17,162 nt of DNA from Lunasporangiospora selenospora (GCA_015680635.1 JAABOA010000241.1:1467-18628); one strand, 5' to 3'; shown: positions 1 through 10,365, numbered from the stretch's first letter. The notes: a model not told the origin generated them from the letters alone. Numbers and translations: made by a program.

Positions 1-1718
1 TCTCTTGGACATGCTTGCGCTTTGTCTCAAGAGCACTGGCAATTCGATCCTTCATCTTTGCCTTGTCCTCCTGGACCAACTCGTACTCTGAATAGTTGCC
101 AACATGGTACGTCAGCTTGTGGTCACGCAGGCGAATAATCTCGTCAGACACGGCGTCCAAAAAGTTGCGGTCGTGAGACACTACTACTACTGTCTGGTCT
201 CCTGAAAGCTCTCGTCGAAGGTAGTTCTGGAGCCAAATGGTTGCAGGCAAGTCCAAATGGCTAGTGGACAACCAAGAAAAAAGGGGGGCACGGTTAGCAA
301 ACAGATCGGTGTCCTTGAGCAATTCGGTAATACAGAATAGACAAAAAAAAAACTTACTTTGTAGGCTCGTCCAACAAGAGAATGTCTGGCTTCAAGAACA
401 GAGCCTGAGCAAGAGCAATTCTCATCTTCCATCCTCCCGAAAAGCTCTTGATCGGCGCGTCCTGGCTGGCGGTTGTAAAGCCAAGGCCTCGCAAAAGCTC
501 CCTGGCTCGAGACTCTGCCGAGTCGGCCTCGATCTGCTGAAGTTTGACATGAACCGACTCGAGCAATTCGTGTGAACGGTTCATCACGTCGATCGTCGGC
601 TCTACGCCCTGGATCGTGACAGACTCGTAGGCCTCCCTGGCCTCCTTCTCTTCATCCTCGACCACCAAAAGAATCTCACGGGCATCCGCTCCACGCTTGC
701 CACTGCGTCGGATAGCCGTCTTTTGAGCGTCCGCAAGCTTGACCTTCATTCGCTCCCATTCCAACTTTTTGAGACCCTTGGTCAATTGCTGCGGGTACTT
801 GTTGATCGCCTCGGTCAAAAGCTTCAGCTCGGACAACAAAAGCGTTCGCTCCGTATCAGCCTTCAAGACTGTCTCGACCACAGTTTGATCCGCAGGTGTT
901 TCGGACGGCAACTGCTCAATATACAAGACCCGGATGTTGAGCGGGAATCCGATGAGCTGTCCGTAGCCAATGGCCTTGAGCAAGGTCGACTTGCCCGTGC
1001 CATTGCGGCCAACAAGGCCATACATGGTACCAGACTTGAACCAGAGTCGGGTATCCTGGAGCAAGGGCTTGTCCGCGATCGTGATGTTGACCTGCTTCAG
1101 ATCCACATCCCGGGAGAGCGTCTCCAGCGTCTCCTCGTAGAAACGCGACTGCTGAGAGTACGCCTCCACCACCGCACTCTCGCCCTCAAAAGCAGCCCTG
1201 CCAACCAATGCCGGAGAAGCTCCTCCTGAGGCTCCTGTCGGTGTTCCAGAGCTGGGGATGGCAGGAGACGAAGCACCCGACTTGGCGGCGAGCTTCTTGG
1301 CGGCCTTGGTCATCTTGACCGGTTTGGACTTTTTCTTGGTATCCTTGACAACCGCTGCTGATTCTGATGCTGCCGTCTCTCCCTCATCTGATCCACTGCT
1401 GTCCTTGTCGTCTGATGCATCCTGGACCGAAAGCGTGCTCATTGATGACTCTAGAGGCTTGGCGACAAGTGTCGGGGCGGCACTGCTATCCGATGTTGCG
1501 GATCCCAGAAGACTCTCCAGAGAGGCATAAAACTCATCAAGTGCGGCCGAGTCTTCCATTCCAGCATCCACAAGGAAGTGCTCCGTCTCCTCACGCAGGG
1601 CGTCAACCGTCGTGAACGATTGACCGTCAATGACAGAGGCCATGAACTCGCGAATGTCGCTGTCAAGGTTGACGCCCGCGGGGAGCCGCGATACAAAGAT
1701 CTTTGCCGTGAGTCTCAT
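1..1718 (-). CDS. ABCF-family ATPase, 5' part (runs off the left edge)
   Basis: This is a soluble ABC ATPase of the ABCF class, proteins with two nucleotide-binding domains and no membrane segments that act on ribosomes (GCN20/ABCF3, Arb1/ABCF2, bacterial EttA). Exon 1 is 358-1718 and exon 2 is 1-260, around a 97-nt GT-AG intron (261-357). The intron splits the Asn codon after DEPT, so splicing restores DEPTNHLD. About 540 residues are in the window. Residues 1-72 are a helical N-terminal region and 73-190 are a Ser/Ala/Lys-rich linker. The first ABC domain has Walker A GRNGTGKST (237-245), the signature SFSGGW (425-430), Walker B DILLLDEP (445-452) and the H-loop SHDR in exon 2. The second ABC domain lies beyond the left edge. 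The ATG at 1718 is preceded by a non-coding pyrimidine-rich leader. Walker A to signature spans about 180 residues, longer than I recall for ABCF3, which suggests an enlarged arm subdomain. Family assignment is secure; the subfamily (GCN20-like or another fungal ABCF group) is not. Confidence 0.93.
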
Positions 1719-2402
1719 TGTCTTTTGGGGGGTAAGAGAGAGAGAGCGTGGGAGATTAAATATTACGAGTGTGTGTGTGGGTGAGCAGGATAAATAATTG
1801 TTTGATAAGGTAAGGAAAATATATAAAAAAAAAGGCAGATGAGGGTGGGAGAGGAGCGAGTTTTTAAAAGGATGAGAAAATGTAAGGATCCATGAGATGG
1901 ATGGATGGATGGATGGATGGATAGGAGATGTGTTCTACGACTGTCCAGACAGGACACAGAGAGGGAAAGACAGAACATGGCGGAGCTGGCTGTGTGCGAC
2001 AAGCCCATCCCTGCAGAAAGGCAGACAAGGGGAAAACAGCAGTCCCCGCAGCGCGGAAAATTCAGTCGAGTTCAACTGCGGGACTGGATCGATTGGAGTT
2101 GAGCCCTCTGCTGCAAAAAGGATTTCGCAGCCAGCCGGGCCTCTTCTCTCTGATTAATTTTCCCTATTCTCTATTCTCGGTAGATTTGGTCCGTCCTCCT
2201 TTGACTTTGCCCAAACAGGGGCGGTGCTGCGCGCCCGTTGCTGCGTGCCCAATGCGTAATGTGCTGTTTCTTTTAATACAAATCGATATGTGGTATACTA
2301 GGTTCGCTCCGCCACTGGCCAGCCGCAGATAATGGCCCAGCCCTGCGGCCCGCAGTGTCGTCTCTTTCAGCCCCTGCTTCCTCCTTTTAAACCTCTAAAT
2401 AG
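1719..2402. other. Gene-free spacer upstream of the ABCF gene
   Basis: No coding potential that I can support. Next to the ABCF start it holds a GA tract (1735-1746; CT-rich in the sense direction of the gene) and an AT-rich stretch around 1755-1830, which probably includes the ABCF promoter and 5' UTR. The rest is mixed-composition DNA up to the stop codon of the next minus-strand gene. Short reading frames at 1897-2332 are interrupted, carry a simple repeat and resemble nothing known to me. Confidence 0.5.
1896..1922. repeat. GATG tetranucleotide microsatellite
   Basis: About 6.75 perfect copies of GATG in tandem, roughly 180 bases upstream of the ABCF start codon. Likely length-polymorphic; no function is evident. 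Confidence 0.9.
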
Positions 2403-4750
2403 CTACAGTAGGCAATCAAACCCCTCAACAACCTGGTGCCGATGGGGCTCAGCCCATCCATCAGCTTGTGAATCCACCAGACGCTTGTTCAAGACCGAAG
2501 GCGACTCTAGCGTGTGGTTTGGGCTACAGATCAATGTCTGGTGGATAAAGGGTGGTTGACCCATCCCTTGATGGCTGTCTGTATTGACAACATTCTGGAA
2601 TGCAATAAGGACCTCGGTTGGATGGACTCTTGTAACATTGCTCGGGCTATGATGCATCTTGATCTCGACATCTACAAACAGGGGGTACTGTACCAAGGTA
2701 TCAAGCACAATTGAACACGAGTAAGTATGTAGTCAATGCAGACAGAAAAGTCACCATAATCTCATAGTATGACCCGACACTTACGTCTTGGTAAAACTCG
2801 TCTGCTCCCAAGTGAACAATCGTCTCGTCATCGCAGCAAGTATCCAGCATAAATACGTGGCCACAGCGCACATGGATCGATGCCTGTGCGATGCCCGCCC
2901 ACACTCTTGGGTCCGACTTGAGCCAGTTTTCGATCGATTGGACAGAACCCTCGATGGTATCTTCCAACACAGGAATACTGTCCGAGATGGTGGGCTCGAC
3001 CAGTTTCTTGGTCAGCCATGACTCGAGCAATCGACAAATAGCATTCGTCTTTGCGTTGCCATGCGATGCAAGATGAGGGATCTAGATGTTGAAATAAAAA
3101 AAGGCAGGCATTTCAATGAGTAAGGCTAGGACAGTAAAAGTGTACCCCGTTCAAAGACAAAAGAGTAAAGCCTGGATAAAAGGTGACATTACCGCAAGGA
3201 ATCCACCACCGCGACCGATGCCATCAAAGAAATATGTCGATCGAATCGTTGACACACTCTTCCAGCTATCTTCCTCCATTCTCTCCAAAAAGGACACATA
3301 GGTTTCATGTGATCCATTCGTAGAGTCTTTTGGGACATTCCCTGTGAAAGAAAACTCTTTGGATGGAGATGCACTCGACCAAGTGTACATGGATTGAGAT
3401 GCAAGTGGAGATCGTAGCAATGGGGCAGATGTGGAGTAATGAAGCTTGTGCGAGACCGGCGACCGCTGATCTCTAGACTCTATTGCTACGGCTTTGGATG
3501 GAGCTTTCCGACAAGACTCGATAGGGTCATGTTCTTGGAAGGCACTGGGTTGTGCCACTGGAATACTGATTGGTTGTGACAAGGACGGGCGCGTGTCCCC
3601 TTCTGTTGGTCTCTTTGCTTGGAAGAAACGATTAGAGCAGACAGACGAAGGCCGTGGCCCTTGGACAGACTTTGAGTAAATCGAGCTTGCAGGCGATTTG
3701 CAACCTAAAAACGAAGAGGCTCCTGTTAGACGCAAGCAAGAGGGCTTTGGTGCGACTCGACTTCTGAGAGTCACATGTCTTTCCAACCCCTCCACCCATG
3801 GTTCCTTATCCCCCGCTCCTAGCCATCTCCCTCCCTCTCCTCCTTCCCGGCTCGACTCGGGGGCAAAGCCAACGTGACAAAGATATCCGGGGAATGTCTC
3901 ATCGACTCCACACACTTGCCACTGCTGGAGTATCACTCTCCTTATCTGAGTAGGACAGTAACGTCTTGTTCCTCCTCTCAGTAGGACGGACTTTTCCTTC
4001 TTCTTTGGCATGTTGACATGTTGAGACATTTCTCTTGTCAGGGTGGTCAACAAAAGCCTGTAAAGTGGACCCAAGAGCCGGGAAGGGAAAGGAAGGACAG
4101 GGAGGGAAGGATGGGAAGATGGCTATAACTGCATGATAGGAAGGGTTCCCTTCCCTCTGAGTGAAAAAAAAGTGTGTGAGGGTGAGGGTGAGTGTGCAGA
4201 CATGTGTTTCATGTCCAGGACTTTCCATCCCCAAAGCCAATAGGCTGTCCGTCGGCTCTTCGGGTTCAGATAACATGGGACTTTAACCCGAGAACGACAT
4301 GGGCAAGGACACTTGTTTGTCATGAGCGGCTCCGTTCGGACACAATAATGAAGGCAAAAAAAAAAGGGTGTGCCCAATGCATGATTTCCATTCGAGATAG
4401 GGCGATAGCGACCAAGCGGCTCATAAGAGTCCGGATCCTCATGCAGAGTGATAAGCGCGCGCACACACACACACACAAACACACACACTCAACAGAGATA
4501 TTTGTTGACTTCATCGGAGCAAGAAAGATAGCGAATTCTCTTTTTCGCTTAGCAATTGCTCTATGAATGCGAGCTGGTCATTTTTTTTCTTTTCCTTCTC
4601 TCCAAAAAGATTGACAAGGATGCGGGGATAAGAGCCGGAGAGTAAAAACTGCTTTCGAGGATCGCTATCTGTCGGGAGGGACGGCTTACCTGGAAGGGCG
4701 GCCAGGAGACTGGCTGAAAAGCTGCCCGAAGTAATGGGTGAAAGCAACAT
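2403..4750 (-). CDS. Unrecognised protein, four-exon model (about 384 aa)
   Basis: I do not recognise this family. Proposed exons, all phase-consistent: 4690-4750, 3193-3704, 3081-2785 and 2687-2403. Introns are 3705-4689 (donor GTAAGC), 3082-3192 (GTAATG) and 2688-2784 (GTAAGT). The start is the ATG at 4748-4750. The product is about 384 residues. Residues 21-150 are Ser/Pro-rich and look disordered. The likely folded part starts near residue 165 with an acidic aromatic stretch, then FFDGIGRGGGFLA (ending at residue 191), and continues through exon 3 with helical, Trp-containing sequence up to GADEFYQD. The Gly-rich motif falls exactly at the second splice junction. No signal peptide or membrane segment is evident. 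The core (3193-3704 joined to 2785-3081) is the best-supported part. The small first exon and the last exon are less certain; without the last splice the frame would stop at 2701. It lies in tandem with the ABCF gene. Confidence 0.5.
3705..4689 (-). other. Proposed 985-nt first intron of the unrecognised gene
   Basis: It runs from donor CCAG|GTAAGC to acceptor TTTTTAG|GT, both phase 1, and is almost ten times longer than the other introns here (74-151 nt). It holds homopolymer runs, a long CA tract and a G/A-rich block, and I see no protein-like frame between its ends. An extra small exon, or a first exon placed elsewhere, cannot be ruled out. Confidence 0.4.
4455..4489. repeat. (GC)n(AC)n alternating purine-pyrimidine tract
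   Basis: Four GC steps run straight into an AC repeat with one interruption (AAAC). The whole tract alternates purine and pyrimidine almost perfectly. It lies within the proposed long intron. Confidence 0.9.
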
Positions 4751-5027
4751 GGTCGTCAAAAGTGTGCTGAATAAAACAAAGAGGACTCGAATGCAGAGTG
4801 ATTGAAGTGGATTTAGGTTGTGAACGACTCTTTGATTGAAAAGGGAAGAGAGTAGCGCAGTTGAGGCGAAGGTGTGGATCGGGGTCGAGTGTTCAGAATG
4901 GGGTAGGGATGTGAAGAGAGGAATCTTGAGTGGTAGAGAAAAAGGTGGGTACTAGAGACGAGGGTTAAGAATGGTGCTGGACGAGATGTGTGTGTAGATG
5001 AGTTTTGGACGTTGCGTCTGGAGTTAT

Positions 5028-5067
5028 GAAAAAAGAAGAAAAGAAAAGGAAAAAAAGAAAAAAAGAA
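5028..5067. repeat. 40-nt uninterrupted purine (A/G) tract
   Basis: Forty consecutive purines, mainly A with scattered G, on the plus strand (a pyrimidine tract on the minus strand). It lies about 280 bases upstream of the proposed start of the unrecognised minus-strand gene, so it may belong to that promoter region. Position and composition are seen directly; the role is inference. Confidence 0.8.
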
Positions 5068-7064
5068 CCAGGTTTAAGAGCAAACTTATCAACGTGTGGA
5101 GGGCGAGTGTTTGTGCGGCCGGAAACGGAGGGTCGAGTTAAAAGAGCCAGGGGAACAAAAAAAAGTGCAAGATGACGAGCCGCATGTTCACTTCCGTTCT
5201 CTTTCTGTTCTGCAGCCGATAAACAGAGCGAGTGTACTATCAATGTTATCTTGACACTTCTCTCCCTCTCTTTTGTTGGATCGAGATGAAAATGACAGTA
5301 GAGACAAGGTGCACAAAAGGAGAAGGAGCATGCTCAATCGAAGGGGAGATTCACAGGGCGGACAGGGACTCGGTTAGGTGGTGCATCCATCATGACCTCC
5401 TCTGTCGACTTATTAGCTTGTACGAGAGGACTGACAGACCTTGAAGGCTGCCCAGTCCAATCCCAGACTTGGTTGGTCACGCATAGACCGAAAGGCGATG
5501 AAGGGGAGGGCCGTGGCACTGAGGACTCGATTTCAAGGAGACGGAAGCGATGGTGGAAGTAACAAAGGCATCCAGTCTTCCTCCCACCCCCCTTCCTCTC
5601 CTCTCTCTTGCCACATCCGAAGGCGATACGATCTGACCTGTTCTCCCCGACTCTTTTCTCAATCTTTGCATATAGATAAAGTGCTGAGACTATCTCTCGT
5701 GGTCAGAGACCTGGAGGGCTAGCTAGGATCTTGGCCTGCTCCTAGCCGGTGTGCCGTCACCTCAGATTCATTCACACGACACACTGTTGGACTTGATGCA
5801 GGAAAGATATGTGGTTCGATAATGACTGTCTGCATTGTTCGGAAGCGTGCTGAAATCAAAATGTCAAGGTGGGATCCTGTGACATGGCGCTCCCACAGGC
5901 TATCTTTTGCCCACCACGCAAGATGAAGGATGCCCAGTTGAACAGAGGCCAACGTTGATCCACTACCCAAAGGTACTGGGAATTGGTGTGTGACCACAAG
6001 AAATTGATCTTTGAAGCCCTTGAACGTCCAATAACGAATGCAATGAACCGTATTCGTATTTTTGGATAAGAGAGTCGGTTGGTTCCTGCTGCTCATGGCT
6101 GTGTGCGTGCTCTAATGTGCCTGAATCTTGCACATGTTGGCTGCACTGTATGTTTGTATCAAATCCCTATCGCCTGATCAGATTAAAGTGTTGTTCAGTT
6201 TACTCTAGTTTCTTCGTGTTTACGTCCTCCTTCTTTCTCTCCTTACCCCCTTGGCCTCCTTTCAGCGCTCCTTGTCCGTTTCAACTAGGCCATATCTCGA
6301 TTTAAATGCCCTACAAAAAATGACGCTTGAGAAAGGATGAGAGATAAAGGATTGAGATAGTAAATTGAAAAGGGATGAGGGAGTAGAAAAAAGTGAGAGA
6401 GAGGGGACATCGAAAGTAGGCTGTGCGCGCCTGCCGATTAGTAAAAATTGCGGGAGTAGGTGTCGGACTCTTCGGATGATTCGAGCTGCCGAGATAACAC
6501 ATTATCAATGTCTACGGAGCAAGGATAAAAAAGGGGATGAGGAGAGTGGAGCTTGGATTGATGAAAAAAGGTCCCACAGCTCTGTTCCTTCATGTCTATA
6601 AAGGGTATCAGTGCAAAGGGGCGATCAAAAAAAGACAACAGAACAAAACAGTTCTGGGGTTGGTTGCAAGCAAGGTTGCTGGCGGCAACTGGGTGGACAA
6701 GAGTACTGCTGTAATTACACTTGATATACACGCGCCCGAGACCCGTGCTCACCTTTGCGAGCCTGGTCTCCCTCCCGTGTCGGCTTCTGCTTGCTGCAAG
6801 GTGTTGGATCGACGCTATCGCTTATCTTGGCCAAAACGAAAACGGATCGCCCTCTCTGTGTGTTTGTCGCCTCCCCCTCTCTTGGCCGATAACACAAACT
6901 CATTCCTTGGCGTCTTTTTTTTATGACGGATATCCAGATGGACGGCGCTTTGTGTTGGTCCATGCCACAGACACAAATTAATAGAATGACATTTTACACA
7001 GGGCACAAAACACATGAAATTCAACAAGGAAAGAATTACAAACATCAAATGCAAATAGACATTC

Positions 7065-7082
7065 CTCTCTCTCTCTCTCTCT
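7065..7082. repeat. (CT)9 microsatellite in the DPH2 3' flank
   Basis: Nine CT units two bases beyond the DPH2 stop codon. In the DPH2 transcript this is a GA repeat at the start of the 3' UTR. Confidence 0.9.
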
Positions 7083-7084
7083 TT

Positions 7085-9406
7085 TTAATACCCCTCCTTC
7101 TCTCGATCTAGATATCCATCCTCAGTCTTGTACCCGCGTGCAATGCCAGCTCGGCCCTCTGTCGCCAATTCTACGGGTGTTTCGCCCAGATTCACTTCAA
7201 GACCACGGAACTGCCTTGACTGCAAATACTCTCCTGCAGCACTCGACATTAGAGTGGCCACACTTGTGTTCTTGTTCCTCAACGTCAAGTCCGTAGTACC
7301 TTGGATCAACTCTGAGAGCTCTCTTGAATCTTCCTTGTTAGTCGTGTACTTCTTGCTCTGTTTGTATGTACCAGTGACAAGGGAGAAATGAGGGCGCTCG
7401 TCTTCGTCACTGCCTGCATCATCATCATCTTCACGATCCGAAGCAGCGTCCAGCTGATTCTGCGAAATCTTGACCTTGTCCACTCCAATCTTGTCCTCAT
7501 CCGGCAAGAGCTGTTGGAAATCCGTAACGTATTCACCACTCCACTCCATCGACCCACTGAGCGCAATTTCGAGCTCATATGGCGTCACAATGGGCCGGTA
7601 AAACTCCTTGCTGTCTATTAAACTGTTTTCCGGGCAGGCAACATATACAAAGCAGTCGATTTCCATGAAGTTTGCCATCTTGGCCACATTAAGTTTTCCC
7701 ATTACAAATGTATATGCCTTCTTGCCCTTGGACTCGATTAGTGCCTTTAGGTGCTGGATCATCGTCATATAAGACGCTAAGATAACACGATAAAAGAGGA
7801 TATATTAGACACATGATAGGCGATTGAATAGGCTGGGTACTCAGCCGAGTGGCGATAGAGTAAACACATTGCATGCACTTACAAACACCAAGCGTTCCGA
7901 CAGCAATTCCGATGACGTCGGCATCTTTAGCTTTCTGAACCAAAAAGTATCGACGCATCAATGCCTTGTTGACCAGAGCAGATTCAAATCGTCCTTGCCT
8001 CTTCTCGGGATTGTACGAATAGACCTCACATTTGCTGTGTGTCATAATAATATTGGATAGCGTCGGGCTCTCATCTCCGATATAGAAAATGCTATAGTCC
8101 TCAATTTGGTCGCCCTCTGGGAGAGTATACGTTCTTCCAAACCGTCTCCGTTTGCTGGTGCTGCTGTCAGGACTACTTTCCTCAAGCGCCGCTGCTGCTG
8201 GTGGCTGCTGAAGGGTAGAAGTTGCCTTTGACTGACGACAAGTGGTAGTATCAGAGCAAGACTTTTCAGTGGCACTAGATCCGTTCTGACAGCATGATTC
8301 CGATGTTGTGGCTGTTGATGAACCTGAACAGCATCCTGATGTGCCAGCTGATCCGCAGTGGTTTGCTTCCAAAGTCTCATTACTATTTGAGCCTGCAAGT
8401 ACATATCCTAGGTTAGACTCGGTCTCCACCCCTGATTTGATGATTCCTGCATAGTTCATCTCGGACCGGAGAGCATTCAGCAGTTGGTCTAATAAAAGTG
8501 TTGGATCGAGTAGTTGTATTAGCCTTTGACAGATGTACAATTTAATCCGCAATGTCATAAAGAAAGAAGAGAGGTCCAGATCTTACCAACACAGTGAGAG
8601 TAAATCACATCATACATGAGGATGACCTTCTTTGCCTTGTCGCCAGCAAAGAGTTGATCAAAGGTGGCAGCACAGTGTTGAATGTCTACAGGTTGCTTTC
8701 CGAAAACGTAGATGACAGGGAGGCGAGACGTCCTAGTAGAGTAATAGTAGATGGCGTTAGTTTTTTGCTCAATGGGGGATCAAGGACCGAGTAGTCTCCA
8801 ACAACATTGTTTCCATATTAAAATTTTAGAGGACATACGGGCTCTGACATGATCGTCCAAAATGAATGATAGAGTCTGCGCCAATATGCTGAGCGGCAAC
8901 TTCGTCAACACAACAGCTAAACAAAGAGGTGGATTTCTTGGGTCAGTCAACAGTCTCACTAACAATGAAAGAATAAATCCAACAATGTCCCGAAAGATTG
9001 GCCTACCTTCCATAAGATGTATCCGCCAGGATATAGACTCCACTCTTTGTCTCATCCCTGATGAGCTGCGCTACGAGCCCAGAGTCTCGCAGCAATTCGT
9101 CCGGGAACTGGAGAGCAATCTGTATTTTAGGGGGAGTGGGACCGAGGATTTGTTAATTATCCAATACCGATGTATTCTTTTCCATGTTTGTAGCGGCTTC
9201 CGGCAAAGAAAAAAAGGACATACCCTTTTGTAACCCCGTTCCTTGATAACCGCTACTGTTCTTTCAATTTCGTAAATGTCCTTGCATGAGCCGATCTTGT
9301 CTGTCGCCTCGGATGCCAGCTTGCTGCTATGCACCTCTATTGTCCGAGAAATAACTGCTGACCCATCGTCTGCAAAGTTGGAGGGTCCCGAGAGTGTCGT
9401 AGACAT
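7085..9406 (-). CDS. DPH2: Diphthamide biosynthesis protein 2 (2-(3-amino-3-carboxypropyl)histidine synthase subunit 2)
   Basis: Dph2 partners Dph1 in the radical-SAM-like complex that moves the 3-amino-3-carboxypropyl group of S-adenosylmethionine to a histidine of eEF2, the first step of diphthamide synthesis in the cytosol. Exons: 9224-9406, 9007-9119, 8839-8916, 8587-8732, 7883-8488 and 7085-7776. All five introns are GT-AG and keep phase, giving 605 aa. Visible signatures: [16 protein letters not shown] (94-109), HFGRSC with Cys122, YDVIYSHC (165-172), [10 protein letters not shown] (308-317), YNPE, GTLGV at the last junction, FVMGKLN (399-405), [14 protein letters not shown] with Cys423, [10 protein letters not shown], and GRAGIARGY near the end. 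Cys122 and Cys423 match the places where this family keeps Fe-S ligands. The protein is longer than yeast or human Dph2, mostly through a Ser/Thr/Cys-rich insert at about 205-290. An acidic D/E-rich loop lies in exon 6. The ATG at 9406 is the only sensible start. It is divergent from uS12m, with 240 bp between starts. Confidence 0.97.
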
Positions 9407-9646
9407 GGCGAATTGAATGAAGAGAGAAATAAAAGGTTAGGGAAAACTCCACATGGTCCGCGCAAAAACTAGGACCTTTTTTTTTTTTTTTTTTGTTCCC
9501 TCTCTAGACCGAATATAAGCCACATACCCTTTTTCCCCTCTCTCGCCGGAAAACAAAAAGAGCGATTAGAAGGGTTCAAGCATTCATCCATTAGCGACCT
9601 TGCGGAACGGCTGAACCTCACCCAAAGACAGCATCTTTAAGCAGCC
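9407..9646. promoter_or_regulatory. Shared divergent promoter region of DPH2 and uS12m
   Basis: Only 240 bp separate the two start codons. The interval contains an uninterrupted 18-T run (9477-9494), a poly(dA:dT) tract of the kind known in fungi to exclude nucleosomes, followed by pyrimidine-rich DNA toward uS12m. I see no clear TATA box. The promoter role is inferred from position and composition. Confidence 0.6.
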
Positions 9647-10210
9647 ATGAACAACTTTCGAACACTCTTGGCCGCATTGCCCACTTTGCCCGCCAAGGCA
9701 CTCCGGGTTACCCCCGCCATGCCTTCGATGGCTCCCGTCTCTCGGTTCCACTCTCTCTCCGCCTTCACCCCCAGGACAACACCCTCCCAGCTCTTCCATC
9801 CCATTGTTCAGCAGCAGCAAATCCGATCCATGGCATCACTCAACCAGGTCATGCGCGGATGCCGCAAGTCCTTCAAGAAGGACAGCAAGTCTCCTGCTCT
9901 CGAGGCTTGTTTCCAAAAGAAGGGCGTCTGTGTCCGTGTCTTCACCCAAAAGCCTCGTAAGCCCAACTCGGCCGTTCGTAAGGTCGCTCGTGTGAAGCTT
10001 TCGAATGACAAGGTCGTCAATGCCTATATTCCTGGTGAGGGACACAACCTTCAGGAGCACAGTGTCGTCCTCGTTCGTGGTGGACGTGTGCCCGATCTGC
10101 CAGGTGTGCGCTACCATCTTGTCCGTGGCGCCCTCGATCTCCAAGGTGTCCCCAACAGACGCACTTCACGGTCAAAATACGGAACCAAGAAGCCAAAGAA
10201 GGCCGAATAA
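9647..10210 (+). CDS. MRPS12: Mitochondrial small-subunit ribosomal protein uS12m
   Basis: This is the mitochondrial homologue of bacterial S12 (RpsL), at the decoding centre of the small subunit. It is an intronless gene of 187 codons. Residues 1-60 are a basic, Ser/Thr/Ala-rich and acid-free presequence typical of matrix import. Residues 62-187 are the S12 domain, starting MASLNQVMR like bacterial S12. It has [14 protein letters not shown], the loop [11 protein letters not shown] (102-112), [18 protein letters not shown] (129-146), [12 protein letters not shown] (150-161) and a C-terminal [11 protein letters not shown]. The conserved Asp that is methylthiolated in bacteria is Asp150. By alignment, the two lysines tied to streptomycin response in E. 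coli (K42, K87) are Arg104 and Pro149 here. Codons favour C-ending forms and CGT, suggesting strong expression. The ATG at 9647 is the first that gives a full presequence; Met62 would give a bacterial-length protein without one. Confidence 0.97.
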   Translation: MNNFRTLLAALPTLPAKALRVTPAMPSMAPVSRFHSLSAFTPRTTPSQLFHPIVQQQQIRSMASLNQVMRGCRKSFKKDSKSPALEACFQKKGVCVRVFTQKPRKPNSAVRKVARVKLSNDKVVNAYIPGEGHNLQEHSVVLVRGGRVPDLPGVRYHLVRGALDLQGVPNRRTSRSKYGTKKPKKAE

Positions 10211-10320
10211 GAACCATGAACTATATAATCAACAATGGCAGAGAAACCAGGAGGGCGTCATCCAAGATCAACACACGCGGGATCTTTTCTTTGTACTTTC
10301 TGGCATAACTTTCATTCAAG

Positions 10321-10344
10321 GAGAGAGAGAGAGAAAGAGAGAGA
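10321..10344. repeat. GA-rich microsatellite
   Basis: GA repeats with one AAA interruption, in the uS12m 3' flank between convergent genes. Confidence 0.85.
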
Positions 10345-10359
10345 TCACATAGAGTCGGG

Positions 10360-10365
10360 AATAAA
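10360..10365 (+). terminator. Candidate poly(A) signal AATAAA of uS12m
   Basis: A canonical hexamer about 150 nt past the uS12m stop and inside the convergent spacer. Hexamer use in fungi is loose, so this is a positional inference. Confidence 0.4.

Larger units (their letters stand above)
4751..7084. other. 2.3 kb stretch with no convincing gene
   Basis: Between the start of the unrecognised gene and the stop of DPH2, both on the minus strand. I found no recognisable protein, tRNA, rRNA, snRNA or mobile element. The part next to 4750 presumably holds the promoter of the unrecognised gene. An all-purine block lies at 5028-5067. The longest ATG-started frame on the minus strand is 5719-6096 (125 codons) and the longest frame on the plus strand is 6537-6926. 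Neither shows a familiar motif and both could be chance. The rest is mixed, often purine-rich DNA. Confidence 0.5.

Noticed and set aside
723-1229. Plus-strand frame of 168 codons
   Set aside because: It lies antisense to the conserved first ABC domain of the ABCF gene; its amino acids show no family pattern.
354-1530. Clustering of translation-related genes (ABCF, DPH2, uS12m) as a functional island
   Set aside because: They are separated by unrelated genes and kilobases of spacer, on different strands; with three genes this is easily coincidence.
5420-5431. GTACGAGAGGAC resembles the sarcin-ricin loop of large-subunit rRNA
   Set aside because: The match is only about a dozen bases and the flanks do not follow rRNA on either side. 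Taken as chance.
6537-6926. Plus-strand frame of 129 codons in the gene-free stretch
   Set aside because: Composition changes along its length, it has no familiar motif, and its end is a poly-T run; probably chance.
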